64,000 bases of DNA from Vampirovibrionales bacterium (GCA_016712355.1 JADJRF010000005.1:2170001-2234000); one strand, 5' to 3'; counted from the stretch's first letter, positions 25,396 to 34,449 are shown. The notes: generated by a model from the letters alone, not told the origin. Program-made: numbers and translations.

Positions 25396-27132
25396 ATGTC
25401 CGATCGTTTATTTCCGTGCGTTGCGGGAGGGCCCGTATCGCAAGCCCTATTGGCGCAACTCGCGTCGACAATTGTTTCAGACTTTACCGCCTGGAAAGCG
25501 GCCCGAAGCCCATTAGAGGCGCGGTGGCGCGAATGCTGGCAGGCTTACCTGTGTAATGCGCAGTCGTTGACGACAGAGAGCGAAGATCGCAACGCCGACC
25601 GCAGCCGAATTGTACGGCCATTACTGTATGAAGCCGTCGAGGCCATTCAGGCGAACCTGATGAACGCCATGTTTCCGTCTGACGAACGCTTTTTCAGCGT
25701 CGTCGGAAAAACAGAAGGCGACCACCGTAACGCGCAGATTATTGAAGCGTTTCTGCTTCAAAAACTGCAATCGATGGGTTTCTCCGAAAAATTCGCCATG
25801 TTTTTGAAGCAAGCCATTATTATCGGCAGTTCAGCCGCCGCAGCGCCCTGGCGACGAGAAAGCCGTCAGCGTAAAACGTATCGACCTGTCGAGTTATTCG
25901 GCGTCAGCGTCGGTATGGAGAAAACGCTGGAAACGCAACTGATTTACAACGGCCCGGACTTTGAAACGCTGGATATGATGGATTTTCTCATCGACCCCGA
26001 TGAGCCGGATTTTGAGAAAGCAACTGTCATTCGCCGCATTGAGCGCTCACTGGACGCGCTACGGCGCAACCCGGCGTATTGCAATCTGGAGGGGCTGGAG
26101 TCTCATCCACAGGAGGAGGACGACAGCGATAAATCAGCAAGACGCACGGCTTTTGGGATTCAACCCGCCGCGCTGAGACAATCGAGCCACAGACAAAATA
26201 AAGTAACGCTGTTAGAAGCCTGGGGTGACTTTCGAGCAGGCGATCGCCTGTTTGAAAACCATGTATGCGTGATCGCCAACGGCGATCGGGTGATTCGCTT
26301 TGAGCCAAATCCCTACGATCATGGACTCAAGCCCTTTATTTTCACCAATTTTATTCCGACGCCCAATGAGGCCTATGGCATCGGCGCGATCGAAAAAAGT
26401 CTGGGGCTTCAGCATGCGGTCAATACGCTGACCAATCAAAAATTAGACGTCATTAACATCTCCATTAATAACCCGTTTACGTATCTTATTAACGATGACG
26501 TCTTTGATCCAGACACCATTGTCACGCGCCCTGGCGCGCTAATTCCAGTGAAAAGCCATGAAACGCTTCGTCCTCTCACATATCTAAATAACTTTACCGT
26601 CGCCTTTAACGAGATCGCCGACTTAAGAAACGAGATTCAGGAAGCAACTGGCGCGCTCAAATTCTTTACAGGAGGAGACGCGTCCCTTAATCCGCGCACG
26701 GCAACGGAAGTATCGGCGCTGGTGAGCGGCGGCGCGCAGAAATTCAATACGTTTGTCTCGCATCTGGAGAATACGACGCTAGAACCTTTTTTGCGCATGG
26801 CGTTTGAGAACGCGAAGCAATTTTTAGTCGATAGCGAAACATTACGGATTACCCGCAATGACGGCTCGCTGGAATTTCGTCGAATTTTGCCGGAATTGCT
26901 TCAGCGCGCCCAATGCGATTTCCGGATTGATGGCGCACAGGCCGCCGTCACGCGAGGACAAGAGATTGAAGCCATGATGCTGTTTGCGCGTCTGACGCAA
27001 GATCTGCCTCAAATTCGCGAACGACTCAATTTGTTGCCACTCTTACGAAAAATCTACCGACGCCTGGGATTCAAGGACGAGGAACAGGTATTTATCTCAA
27101 CGCAGGAGAACGATGATGCGCCTGCCGCCTGA
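25396..27132 (+). CDS. Phage portal (head-tail connector) protein
   Basis: 578 residues. It would form the dodecameric ring at the capsid vertex through which DNA passes. Sequence features match podoviral portals: the early RSRIVRPLLYEAVEAIQANL followed by NAMFPSDERFF, the mid-region TNFIPTPNEAYGIGAIEKSL and QHAVNTLTNQKLDVINISIN, and the helical clip/stem region EIQEATGALKFFTGGD..PRTATEVSALVSGG. Length agrees with the T7 gp8 class (about 530-600). The start is ATG 25396 after 'aaaggag'. The 3' end overlaps the next gene by 20 bases. Confidence 0.85.
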   Translation: MSDRLFPCVAGGPVSQALLAQLASTIVSDFTAWKAARSPLEARWRECWQAYLCNAQSLTTESEDRNADRSRIVRPLLYEAVEAIQANLMNAMFPSDERFFSVVGKTEGDHRNAQIIEAFLLQKLQSMGFSEKFAMFLKQAIIIGSSAAAAPWRRESRQRKTYRPVELFGVSVGMEKTLETQLIYNGPDFETLDMMDFLIDPDEPDFEKATVIRRIERSLDALRRNPAYCNLEGLESHPQEEDDSDKSARRTAFGIQPAALRQSSHRQNKVTLLEAWGDFRAGDRLFENHVCVIANGDRVIRFEPNPYDHGLKPFIFTNFIPTPNEAYGIGAIEKSLGLQHAVNTLTNQKLDVINISINNPFTYLINDDVFDPDTIVTRPGALIPVKSHETLRPLTYLNNFTVAFNEIADLRNEIQEATGALKFFTGGDASLNPRTATEVSALVSGGAQKFNTFVSHLENTTLEPFLRMAFENAKQFLVDSETLRITRNDGSLEFRRILPELLQRAQCDFRIDGAQAAVTRGQEIEAMMLFARLTQDLPQIRERLNLLPLLRKIYRRLGFKDEEQVFISTQENDDAPAA

Positions 27133-27451
27133 GCTCCCCCCGCAGCAGCCGCTTCGCAGACTCCCCCTCCTGGAGCGCGCGACACTGATGGCGCAATTAA
27201 TTCAGGAGCCCGGCTGGCGGTTTCTCGTCCAGATAATGACGCCCGAGTTACGCGCGCGCATACAAGATACCGACAGTCGAGAAGCATTTCTGTATGAAGC
27301 CATCCGACTTCAGGCCATTCAAGAGGTTTTATCGTTACCAGAACAAATTATTCGCCAGGCAAGACGATCTCGCCAAACTTGCGGCGAATCGCAGGACGTT
27401 TATTCGTTTCCGTTACCCAATTTAACCGAGGAGAGTGAAGAAATCCCATGA
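27113..27451 (+). CDS. Small phage protein between portal and scaffold
   Basis: 112 residues, unrecognised. The start region is Pro/Leu-rich (MMRLPPELPPQQPLRRLPLL). A helical part follows (REAFLYEAIRLQAIQEVLSL), then a polar C-terminus. Its ATG overlaps the portal gene by 20 bases and has 'aggagaa' as ribosome site. Its stop overlaps the next ATG (ATGA). The overlaps on both sides show a single transcript. The position would suit a head-completion or assembly helper, but no motif confirms it. Confidence 0.6.
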   Translation: MMRLPPELPPQQPLRRLPLLERATLMAQLIQEPGWRFLVQIMTPELRARIQDTDSREAFLYEAIRLQAIQEVLSLPEQIIRQARRSRQTCGESQDVYSFPLPNLTEESEEIP

Positions 27452-28086
27452 CATCCGATGAATCTCTTTCGACTGAGCCCGCAACGCCATGCGCGGGTTG
27501 CAATGCACTAAGACAGGAGCTTGATGCGCTTAAAGCGTTGGGGCAAAGCGCATTCGAGGATCCCAGGCAACAACCGTCAACCCCTGAGAACCTGACGCCA
27601 GCGGAAGCGTTGGAGGCGCTTCAAGAAAATCCTGTGTTATTTATCCAAACATTGATCGAAAATGCCGCTTCAAATCATTTAGCTGACCTCCGGGACGAAG
27701 CGGAATTCAACGGGGCGCTGCGGGCCATGGGTCGCCAACATGCAGAATTTGCCCGGTTTGCGCCGTATGTGATTCAAGAAACGCTTGCCATTATGAATGC
27801 CGATAATGACGGCGTAATTGCCCCTTGGCACGAACTACTTGAACAAGGGTACCGGGCATTCCAGAAAAAATTCCAGGAAACCATTCGAGAAACGCCGGCC
27901 TTGGCGAGCGATACGGCCAGCGCGAACTCAGCACCCGCTGCCTTCGTAGAGGGACGAAGCAATCGCGAAGCCCCGACAGAGCCGCCAAGTTTTACGCGCA
28001 ACGAAATTGCGCGGATGTCTCTGGCGGATTTTCTAAAAAATGAATCTGCAATTGAAGATGCGCTCAAGCACAGACGTATTCGATAA
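27448..28086 (+). CDS. Putative scaffold/head assembly protein
   Basis: 212 residues. It lies between portal and capsid, where podoviruses carry the scaffold. It is acidic and helix-rich, with disordered Ser/Thr/Ala/Glu stretches (near residues 145-180: ALASDTASANSAPAAF) and a charged C-terminal helix (SAIEDALKHRRIR). Scaffold proteins typically end in a basic helix that touches the coat, which fits. A CxxC (PCAGC) occurs near the N-terminus. The call is from position and composition only. It is coupled by ATGA to the gene before. Confidence 0.55.
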   Translation: MTSDESLSTEPATPCAGCNALRQELDALKALGQSAFEDPRQQPSTPENLTPAEALEALQENPVLFIQTLIENAASNHLADLRDEAEFNGALRAMGRQHAEFARFAPYVIQETLAIMNADNDGVIAPWHELLEQGYRAFQKKFQETIRETPALASDTASANSAPAAFVEGRSNREAPTEPPSFTRNEIARMSLADFLKNESAIEDALKHRRIR

Positions 28087-28104
28087 GAAGGAGGAACATG
28101 AATC

Positions 28105-28938
28105 ATGGCGCTTGCCAATTTTATGCCTGAAATCTGGAGCAAGAAATTGCTCAAAATTTTTGATGCCAACGCGGTTATGTCCAAACTGGTTAATACCGAT
28201 TTTGAAGGTGATATTGAGTCCGCCGGCGACGTCGTTAAAGTTCGCACCTTTGGGAACGTGACCATTAATACCTACACTCGGGACATGACGATCTCGTTTC
28301 AGAGCCTGACGGATCCAATGCAGGAACTCACCATTGATCAACAAAAATATTTTGCGTTTAAAGTTGACGACCTCGATAAAGCGCAATCCAATATGGACAT
28401 TCTGGAAGGCTATAGCGCGCGCGCGGCTATTGCCATTCGCAATGTAGTGGACGCCCGCCTGTTAGGACATTATGCAGACGTCTCCGCAGGCAACGTTATT
28501 GGAACGGACGCTTCGCCCATCACGCTGACAACGTCGAATGTCTACAGCTATATTGCTGATATGGCAGAATTACTCGATGCCGCCAACGTTCCAGCAGAAG
28601 GACGCAATCTGGTTATTACGCCTAAAATCAAGACATTGTTACTTAAATCAGACGAATTTACGCGCGCAACCAGCTTGGGCGACAATATCATTCAAAATGG
28701 CTATATCGGGAACGTCGCCGGATTCTCGGTGCATGTTTCCACCAATCTCATGCCCGTAAACGGGGCGATTAATATAATGGGCTTTACGCGCGACTATATT
28801 TCGTTCGCCAGCCAGGTGTCGAAAATTGAGCACGTACGGCCTTACAATATGTTCGCCGACGCCGTAAAAGGCCTCTATTTATATGGCTCTAAGGTCTTTC
28901 TACCGACGGCGGGCGTCGTACTGAAAGCCGCTCCGTAA
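28105..28938 (+). CDS. Phage major capsid protein
   Basis: 277 residues from ATG 28105, with 'ggagga' upstream. It has an HK97-fold-style layout: N-terminal MALANFMPEIWSKKLLKIFD, beta-hinge-type VVKVRTFGNVTINTYTRDM, spine-helix QSNMDILEGYSARAAIAIRN, P-domain and A-domain strands (NLVITPKIKTLLLKSDEF, GFSVHVSTNL), and the closing KGLYLYGSKVFLPTAGVVLK. Similar short coat proteins are found in podoviruses and phages of marine bacteria. It would form the head shell and lacks any obvious protease signature. A terminator-like hairpin follows. Confidence 0.8.
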   Translation: MALANFMPEIWSKKLLKIFDANAVMSKLVNTDFEGDIESAGDVVKVRTFGNVTINTYTRDMTISFQSLTDPMQELTIDQQKYFAFKVDDLDKAQSNMDILEGYSARAAIAIRNVVDARLLGHYADVSAGNVIGTDASPITLTTSNVYSYIADMAELLDAANVPAEGRNLVITPKIKTLLLKSDEFTRATSLGDNIIQNGYIGNVAGFSVHVSTNLMPVNGAINIMGFTRDYISFASQVSKIEHVRPYNMFADAVKGLYLYGSKVFLPTAGVVLKAAP

Positions 28939-28945
28939 GGCAATG

Positions 28946-29005
28946 AGGCGGGGAAGACCTGTTGCAGGCTGCCAGGGGGCGATATCGCCCCCCTCCGCCT
29001 TTATT
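28946..29005 (+). terminator. Hairpin terminator after the capsid gene
   Basis: The perfect palindrome GGGGGCGATATCGCCCCC (28975-28992) is nested in an outer AGGCGG/CCGCCT stem (28946-28951 and 28995-29000), then TTTATT. It would let the capsid gene be expressed above the downstream tail genes. Confidence 0.7.
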
Positions 29006-29121
29006 GCTATTCATTTTTATCTCCTATCTACTCATCCTGGTTCCTGGATTTTGCACCTTCCCGGGCAGTTGATTCGGGACGTCAACTGCCCACTTCTTTT
29101 TTAAACGGAGATTAGGCGACG

Positions 29122-29304
29122 ATGCGAAATAAAATTTTCTATAATATTTACGACTCATGCGCCCAATGGCAATGTCGTCAGAATAAAACAGGACAAACCG
29201 ATATCATTGGCGGCGCATTGGCGCAAATTTTAAAGCAGTATCCCCACGAATATGAACTCACATTTTTATCGCCAGAGGGGGTGTGGCATGAGTACGACGC
29301 TTGA
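29122..29304 (+). CDS. Small 60-residue phage protein
   Basis: 60 residues with no recognised motif (MRNKIFYNIYDSCAQWQCRQ). ATG 29122 has a modest Shine-Dalgarno (cggagattagg) 10-13 bases upstream. The frame runs 17 bases into the tail tubular A gene, as is common in compact phage operons. It starts about 180 bp after the capsid gene and just after the terminator hairpin. It could be a head completion or decoration protein. No stronger statement is possible. Confidence 0.45.
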   Translation: MRNKIFYNIYDSCAQWQCRQNKTGQTDIIGGALAQILKQYPHEYELTFLSPEGVWHEYDA

Positions 29305-29932
29305 ACTTGTCAATGAGATCTTGAGACGGGCAGGCCAACAACCCGTCACCACCCTAGTCGGAGCAGAAACGCCAGCCGTTCAGACGCTGGCATGTCTGAA
29401 TCAGATTTATTTTGAAATGCTTCAACTCTTAAAAACGCATCGGCTTTTGAAGAAAACGATGTTTAGTACACAAGCAGGCATTCAGTCGTATGCAATGCCC
29501 GCAGATGCCTCTATCACTTCGCTCGCGGGCGATTCCGTCATGAATATCGCCGATAGCAGCGTTCTCAACGAAGTGGATTATGGATATCCTCTACGCTATG
29601 GCGTAAATATCACTGGCCGGCCGCAATATTTCTGGCGACAGGACGACCGTATTTATTTCTACCCCATACCGGATGCAGCCTATTCTATTCAATATCATTA
29701 TTTAATCTCACCTCAAAAATTAATCACCGACATTCAACTTTTATCTCTACCTCCCGAATACGAACCCGTTTTAGTACAAGGGGCGCTCTCGCTTCTGGAG
29801 AAATTTCTGGGGGAAAGCGGGTATCAAGAATCCTATGTCGTATACCGTGACGGATTGGCGCAACTCCGCGCCCGTTCGCCTCTCAAGCCTTTTTATCGCA
29901 TTCGAGGCTATTACCGGGGAGGCCGAAGCTAA
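29288..29932 (+). CDS. Tail tubular protein A-like (T7 gp11 type) adaptor
   Basis: 214 residues. The opening MSTTLELVNEILRRAGQQPV, with the 'N.iL...G..PV' pattern, and the following helices (CLNQIYFEMLQLLKTHRLLK) are characteristic of podoviral tubular protein A / adaptor proteins, which connect the portal to the tail nozzle. The C-terminal half has strands and a helix (PVLVQGALSLLEKFLGESGY). ATG 29288 follows 'agaggggg'; the longer frame to 29252 is not used. It is just before the nozzle gene. Confidence 0.75.
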   Translation: MSTTLELVNEILRRAGQQPVTTLVGAETPAVQTLACLNQIYFEMLQLLKTHRLLKKTMFSTQAGIQSYAMPADASITSLAGDSVMNIADSSVLNEVDYGYPLRYGVNITGRPQYFWRQDDRIYFYPIPDAAYSIQYHYLISPQKLITDIQLLSLPPEYEPVLVQGALSLLEKFLGESGYQESYVVYRDGLAQLRARSPLKPFYRIRGYYRGGRS

Positions 29933-29965
29933 GCGAAAGCTCTCAAGTACAAAAGGAATTCCATT

Positions 29966-31510
29966 ATGACGTCTCAAACATTTCGCTATTACCAGAATAC
30001 AGGTGGACTGAACTTACGGTTTAATGAATTAACTTTAGGCGAAAACGAGGCGGAAGAGATTCTTAATTTACATGCCTCTTCCAGTGGCAGTTGGACAACG
30101 CAGGGAGCTGGCTATGCGCGATTAAACGCAACGCCTCTGGCAAGCGGGGCGGCGATTACCTCCATGACAGCTTTTCATCCGCTCCAGGGAGGCGCGCGAC
30201 TTGTTGCAGCGGCAGGCAACGCTCTCTATGACGTGAGCGTGGGAAACGGCGCCGGCGTCGTTATCGCCAGCGGTTTGAGCGCGGGAGCGCCGGTTAATTT
30301 TACAACGTTCCAGGGTCTGCTTATTGCCTGTAACGGCGTCAATTCACCCCTTAAGTGGGATGGAGGGGGCCTTATGACGCCATTGGAGGGGTGGCCGCCT
30401 GCGATTGTCAACATATCGCCCGGCGCGCCGGCTTTTGCGGAAGTTTATGCCAATCGACTTGTATTAGCAGGGGATCCGGCAAATCCTTCCATGTTGTATC
30501 TGTCAGCGCTTGAAGATCCACAAACATTCACGCCAGAAACGGGAGCCGCTTCAGCAGGCGCAATTCAAGTCAGCCCCGGAGATGGACAACGGATCACCGC
30601 CCTAAAAACCTTATATCTCCCACTGTCTGGAACGCAAGCGCTCGTCGTTTTTAAAGACCGTTCCACTTATTTATTAACAGGAGACGACGCCGATAGCTTC
30701 GCTGTTCAAAAAATATCCGGTGAGTTCGGCGCCGTAGGACCCCGCAGCGTGGTCGACGTCGGAAATGAACTGATATTTATGACGCGAGAAGGCGTCACCA
30801 GCTTAAATACGGCAACCCTTCAGGGCAACCTGACGACACAGTTCTTATCGCAGTCAATTCAACCGCAAATGAATCTTCTCAACAAAGAGAAGCTTAAAGA
30901 CGGTTTTGCAATTCACTTGCGTAATCGACAGGAAGTCTGGTGGATGGCGCCTGAAGGCGGCTCGACGCGCAATCAACGGGTTCTAGTTTACAACTACGGC
31001 ATGGGCAATGTCTGGAGTCGGCGAAGCGGAATTATAGCCGCTTGCGGCGCTCTATTTAACGATCGATTTTATACAGGCGATTATACCGGATATTTGTATC
31101 AACAACTCACCGGCAACAGTTATCATGGCGCGCCCATTGAATGGCGTTACCGCACGCCGTTTTACACCCTGGGCTCTCCTCGCCTTCGCAAGCGAATCAA
31201 AGACATTGAGATCTCTGTTAAACAGATTTCATCTATTAATTTAACCGTGAACGTCGCATGGGATTTACGCAGAAGCGCCAGCGCCCGACAAAAACGGGTG
31301 CGCGCGCTATCTCCTGATGAGGCCAGCGCCGTGTATCACGCCGCCATTTATGGAGCAGACGCCTATGGAACCAGCGGCGCATCGACGGCGCGCATTACTC
31401 CAGACGGTTCTGGCAGAACGCTACAACTCGAATTCTCAGGCGCAGGAGTCAATCAACCCATTGATTTACAGGGCTGGACAATTACAGCGCTTTATGGCGG
31501 ATTCCGATGA
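29966..31510 (+). CDS. Tail tubular protein B / nozzle-like protein
   Basis: 514 residues. It begins TFRYYQNTGGLNLRFNELTL, the 'GGln.......l...ea....N' opening seen in P22 gp10-type and other podoviral tail nozzle (beta-propeller) proteins. The rest is rich in beta blades: ITSMTAFHPLQGGARLVAAA, GTQALVVFKDRSTYLLTGDD and GNELIFMTREGVTSLN. T7 gp12 is larger (about 790 residues), so this is a shorter nozzle, closer to P22 gp10. It would form the distal end of the tail tube. It is downstream of the tubular A gene. Confidence 0.7.
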   Translation: MTSQTFRYYQNTGGLNLRFNELTLGENEAEEILNLHASSSGSWTTQGAGYARLNATPLASGAAITSMTAFHPLQGGARLVAAAGNALYDVSVGNGAGVVIASGLSAGAPVNFTTFQGLLIACNGVNSPLKWDGGGLMTPLEGWPPAIVNISPGAPAFAEVYANRLVLAGDPANPSMLYLSALEDPQTFTPETGAASAGAIQVSPGDGQRITALKTLYLPLSGTQALVVFKDRSTYLLTGDDADSFAVQKISGEFGAVGPRSVVDVGNELIFMTREGVTSLNTATLQGNLTTQFLSQSIQPQMNLLNKEKLKDGFAIHLRNRQEVWWMAPEGGSTRNQRVLVYNYGMGNVWSRRSGIIAACGALFNDRFYTGDYTGYLYQQLTGNSYHGAPIEWRYRTPFYTLGSPRLRKRIKDIEISVKQISSINLTVNVAWDLRRSASARQKRVRALSPDEASAVYHAAIYGADAYGTSGASTARITPDGSGRTLQLEFSGAGVNQPIDLQGWTITALYGGFR

Positions 31511-31560
31511 AAATTTTAGACTGTTTTGAAATCTTCGCAAGCAGGAGGCGATGACAAACC

Positions 31561-32955
31561 ATGTCTCAAATATCACGACTTAAAGACGCCGAAATTTCGA
31601 ACGGCAACTTAATTAATGCCGATGATATCGATGTCGAACTCAATCAACTGATTAATGAATCCAACACGCAAGACACGCGACTCATCGCATTAGAATCCGG
31701 CAACTTATCAATTGACGGGGTAAAAACATTCCTGAAAGCGCCCAAGCTGGATAAAATTGATGCGCGCACGCCTAACGCCGGACTCACATTAGAGGCGGTG
31801 ACGCTTAAAGGCGGGTCTATTGAAATCGCCGCCCGTACAGCCGTCGCCTCCATTAATACCGCCTCTAACGAGGTAATTACCACCGTTTCTCACGGGCTTG
31901 TCAGCGGCGCAGCCATTCAGTTTATTACAGATAATACGCTGCCTTCGCCGCTATCGGTCGGGACAACCTATTATGCGCGCGTCATCAGCAGCGTCAATTT
32001 CACCGTGCATCTGACGCAGGCGGACGCTCAAAATGCACAGAATGTGATCGACATCACAACCGTCGGTTCTGGGGCGCATGCTGTTTTATGCGATCCGGCA
32101 ACGCCTTCAAACGGACAAATCTGGTACAATCGCGCCGAATCGAAACTAAAAGCGCGTCGTAACGGCGTTACACGCTCTGTTTTATTGACCGGAGACGCTG
32201 CCGGAACGCCCAAAGGGGCCATTCGAGGGCCCGTTATCGAGTGGGTTTCAGCCTCGTCCGTTAAAATTCCTGCAGGATTTTTGTGCCGAGATGCAGACGA
32301 TTCTCAGGATGTTGTATTTGACAGCGACAGAATCCTTTCCATAACCACGACCGGGGTAAATGGTCTGGACAGCGGTTCTGAAGCGCAAGATACCTGGTAC
32401 TACGTTTGGGCTATCGCCGACAGCAGCAATACGAACGCTCCTGCCGGCATTCTCTCCGCCTCTAATACAAGCCCTACCATGCCTTCTGGCTATGATCGGA
32501 AACGGCTTTTACCTCTAGCGATCCGGAATGATAGCGCAAGCAATTTATTGAAATTTTCCATCGGAGAAGGTTGGCCGCAACGTCCTGTCATTTATTATGA
32601 CTTAGGCGAAACTTACCAGACGGGCAGCGGTTTTACCATGGGGGAAACCAACATCCTCAATGCGGGTGTCGCCACTGCATGGACAAGCGTCTCCGGGGCC
32701 AGTTATATTCCGCCTGTTTCAAGGGCTGCGTTGTTTCACTGCCTCAACCAGACTACCAGCGCCACGGCCGGTTATTTTTCGATACGGCCGGGAAGCTCAT
32801 CGTCAAATGGCGCGGCGCTTCATTTAGGCTGGCCTTCTGATCAAATCAGGCGAATCGCCGTGAATGGCAGCCAGCAAGTAGAATACAAACGGAACGCCGG
32901 AGCTGGCTTATTATGCCTGGACGTTAGCGGCTTTATCGTGACGGAGGTCCTCTAA
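31561..32955 (+). CDS. Tail fibre-like protein
   Basis: 464 residues. The N-terminal part (about 1-60), with NLINADDIDVELNQLINESN and a coiled region (NTQDTRLIALE), is typical of fibre-attachment domains. The middle has repeated low-complexity beta segments (VITTVSHGLVSGAAIQFITD, VGTTYYARV). The rest is Ser/Thr/Asn-rich, as in receptor-binding fibres. It would mediate host attachment. The position after the nozzle gene fits T7-like order. The receptor is unknown. The start is ATG 31561, after 'caggagg'. Confidence 0.65.
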   Translation: MSQISRLKDAEISNGNLINADDIDVELNQLINESNTQDTRLIALESGNLSIDGVKTFLKAPKLDKIDARTPNAGLTLEAVTLKGGSIEIAARTAVASINTASNEVITTVSHGLVSGAAIQFITDNTLPSPLSVGTTYYARVISSVNFTVHLTQADAQNAQNVIDITTVGSGAHAVLCDPATPSNGQIWYNRAESKLKARRNGVTRSVLLTGDAAGTPKGAIRGPVIEWVSASSVKIPAGFLCRDADDSQDVVFDSDRILSITTTGVNGLDSGSEAQDTWYYVWAIADSSNTNAPAGILSASNTSPTMPSGYDRKRLLPLAIRNDSASNLLKFSIGEGWPQRPVIYYDLGETYQTGSGFTMGETNILNAGVATAWTSVSGASYIPPVSRAALFHCLNQTTSATAGYFSIRPGSSSSNGAALHLGWPSDQIRRIAVNGSQQVEYKRNAGAGLLCLDVSGFIVTEVL

Positions 32956-32956
32956 A

Positions 32957-33310
32957 ATGAGCATCCCGTTTCGCTATGTCAGACGAAAAGATTCACCCCT
33001 GACAATTAAGATGGCAGGATTCTGCGATTTCAGCGGCCAGTTTGACGCCTCGATTTATGAAATAATCGAAGCGCCTTTACCCGCCAATGCGCAACAGGAA
33101 GCAATTCCAAGCTTGAATCAAACTCTGATCAACGTCATCAAACAAGCGAACGTCGCCAACCGGGCAGCTTTTTACACCTATTTTTCCGCAATTGAGAGCG
33201 CATTGAACGCCGACGACGCCCCCGCCGCCCGCGCCTTGCTCCTGGGTTTAAGCGCGCTCCCGGTTGGGGTTGAAACCCTACGCCAAACGATTCTGGCGAA
33301 ACTGCCTTAG
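32957..33310 (+). CDS. Small phage protein after the fibre gene
   Basis: 117 residues, starting one base after the fibre stop. A beta-rich N-terminal half (IPFRYVRRKDSPLTIKMAGF) is followed by a helical Ala-rich half (DDAPAARALLLGLSALPVGV). No family is recognised. Immediate adjacency to the fibre suggests a fibre chaperone or an accessory structural piece, but this is only positional. Coding pattern and ribosome site (acggagg) support translation. Confidence 0.5.
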   Translation: MSIPFRYVRRKDSPLTIKMAGFCDFSGQFDASIYEIIEAPLPANAQQEAIPSLNQTLINVIKQANVANRAAFYTYFSAIESALNADDAPAARALLLGLSALPVGVETLRQTILAKLP

Positions 33311-33321
33311 GAGAGCCCCTC

Positions 33322-33534
33322 ATGGAATTTTCCTGCCAATTTGAACAATTTTTAGGACCTTTGGGAGGCCTGATTCTGAGTTTATTTTTTTGCTTTGTCT
33401 TTTTAAGACGTTTTGAAAAAGCGACCGAACGCCTCTTGAATGTTTTGGAGACAGAATTGGAGTTAAGCCATTATCGTCATGACCAAGCCTTGAGCGAACT
33501 CATGAAATTAATCGAAAAACATCAAACAGAGTAA
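33322..33534 (+). CDS. One-transmembrane small protein, holin/spanin candidate
   Basis: 70 residues. A single membrane helix at about residues 12-30 (GPLGGLILSLFFCFVFLRRF) is followed by a charged coiled-coil-like helix (LNVLETELELSHYRHDQAL). It stands immediately before an M15 peptidase gene, a normal place for a phage holin or a related lysis protein. Holins usually have one to three helices, and this topology fits class III or an inner-membrane spanin. No conserved sequence supports the choice. Confidence 0.5.
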   Translation: MEFSCQFEQFLGPLGGLILSLFFCFVFLRRFEKATERLLNVLETELELSHYRHDQALSELMKLIEKHQTE

Positions 33535-33580
33535 GACAAAAAACAAATAACAAGCACAAGAAACAAGGAGGCGTGTTCTG

Positions 33581-34024
33581 ATGGAAGCGTTTGAATCGGC
33601 CTCAACATCTGAAACTTCAAAAATCATTGAAGTAATCCCAACGCCGCTGGCGGTAAAACCTCGCAATATTCAATTGACTCCCGATTTTAATCTGGCTGAA
33701 TTCCTTCGCCCCCAAGACCCCGTACCGGCGCCGTACGTCCTGGACAATCTCTATCGCCTGGCCAACCGGCTCCAACTGTTGCGGGATCTCTTGGGACGAC
33801 CTATCCGGATTAATTCCGGTTATCGTACGATTGCTCATAATCAGGAAGTGGGGGGCGTCCAGAATAGCCAACACCTGTCGGGTACGGCTGTCGACATTGT
33901 TGTTCCGGGATTAATGCCTCGCGACTTACAACTAATTTTAATGAACTGGTCGGGCGGAATGGGACAATACAAAACCTATACCCATCTCGATATCCGGCCC
34001 TATCGCGCGCGTTGGCGCGGTTAA
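33581..34024 (+). CDS. Peptidase M15-type endolysin
   Basis: 147 residues. A zinc peptidase of the M15 / VanY D,D-carboxypeptidase or L-Ala-D-Glu endopeptidase group, expected to cut peptidoglycan cross-links at lysis. The zinc site is S96-x-H98-L-S-G101-x-A-x-D105 (SQHLSGTAVD) and H135-L-D137. The preceding INSGYRTIAHN and the catalytic-type region are normal. There is no signal peptide, so it needs a holin, which fits the gene just before it. ATG 33581 has an 'aaggagg' site. It may also act in entry. Confidence 0.75.
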   Translation: MEAFESASTSETSKIIEVIPTPLAVKPRNIQLTPDFNLAEFLRPQDPVPAPYVLDNLYRLANRLQLLRDLLGRPIRINSGYRTIAHNQEVGGVQNSQHLSGTAVDIVVPGLMPRDLQLILMNWSGGMGQYKTYTHLDIRPYRARWRG

Positions 34025-34071
34025 TCAGGAATCCAACGCAAGGAGGTTCGTTACAAAAGGGGGAAATAATT

Positions 34072-34326
34072 ATGAATTTTTTCATGCTGAATCTACTCAC
34101 TAAGCTCACTTATGGGCCCTCTATCGCCGTTGCGCTGCAACTTATCAAACTCATTGCGGACGCGATGGAAAGCGCCGACGTCTCTGATGTCGCGCGAGTC
34201 GTCTATGAGCGACTCCCTGTATCATGGCGGGCGCCGAAAGGCCCTGCGACCGAAGAGGAATTTCTGCAAACCATTCAGACAGGAATCGCTTTTTTTACGT
34301 CGCTTCGCCGATGCGTTAATTTCTAA
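34072..34326 (+). CDS. Small phage-module protein at the 3' end
   Basis: 84 residues, unrecognised. The N-terminal hydrophobic part (MNFFMLNLLTKLTYGPSIAV) might be membrane-associated; the rest is helical and polar (DAMESADVSDVARVVYERLP). It is the last gene before the strong terminator. 'aaaaggggg' lies upstream of ATG 34072. It could be a small accessory or late regulator. There is no evidence for a terminase small subunit. Confidence 0.45.
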   Translation: MNFFMLNLLTKLTYGPSIAVALQLIKLIADAMESADVSDVARVVYERLPVSWRAPKGPATEEEFLQTIQTGIAFFTSLRRCVNF

Positions 34327-34352
34327 AACCCTCTCATCCCATTATGCTGTCG

Positions 34353-34389
34353 CCCTTGTTCCGGTTAGTCGGAACAAGGGCTTTTTTTA
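34353..34389 (+). terminator. Strong terminator closing the phage module
   Basis: CCCTTGTTCCG (34353-34363) pairs with CGGAACAAGGG (34370-34380), 11 pairs, followed by CTTTTTTT. Confidence 0.9.
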
Positions 34390-34449
34390 TGGTATGAAAT
34401 AAGCACTGAGAAAATGAGACATTGAGAAAGATCCCGCGCCACGCCGCCA

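Larger units (their letters stand above)
25396..34326 (+). mobile_element. Podovirus-like structural gene module (incomplete or domesticated prophage)
   Basis: Eleven to twelve tightly packed genes on one strand, between nrdA and a DUF2203 gene, in the order portal, small protein, scaffold-position protein, major capsid, tail tubular A, tail tubular B/nozzle, fibre, small proteins, one-TM protein, M15 peptidase and small protein. This is the T7-like structural order. No terminase, integrase, repressor, polymerase or internal-core proteins are found in or beside it, and no flanking direct repeat or tRNA. Base composition is more A/T-rich than the flanks. Every frame is intact, with no visible decay. 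Confidence 0.8.
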
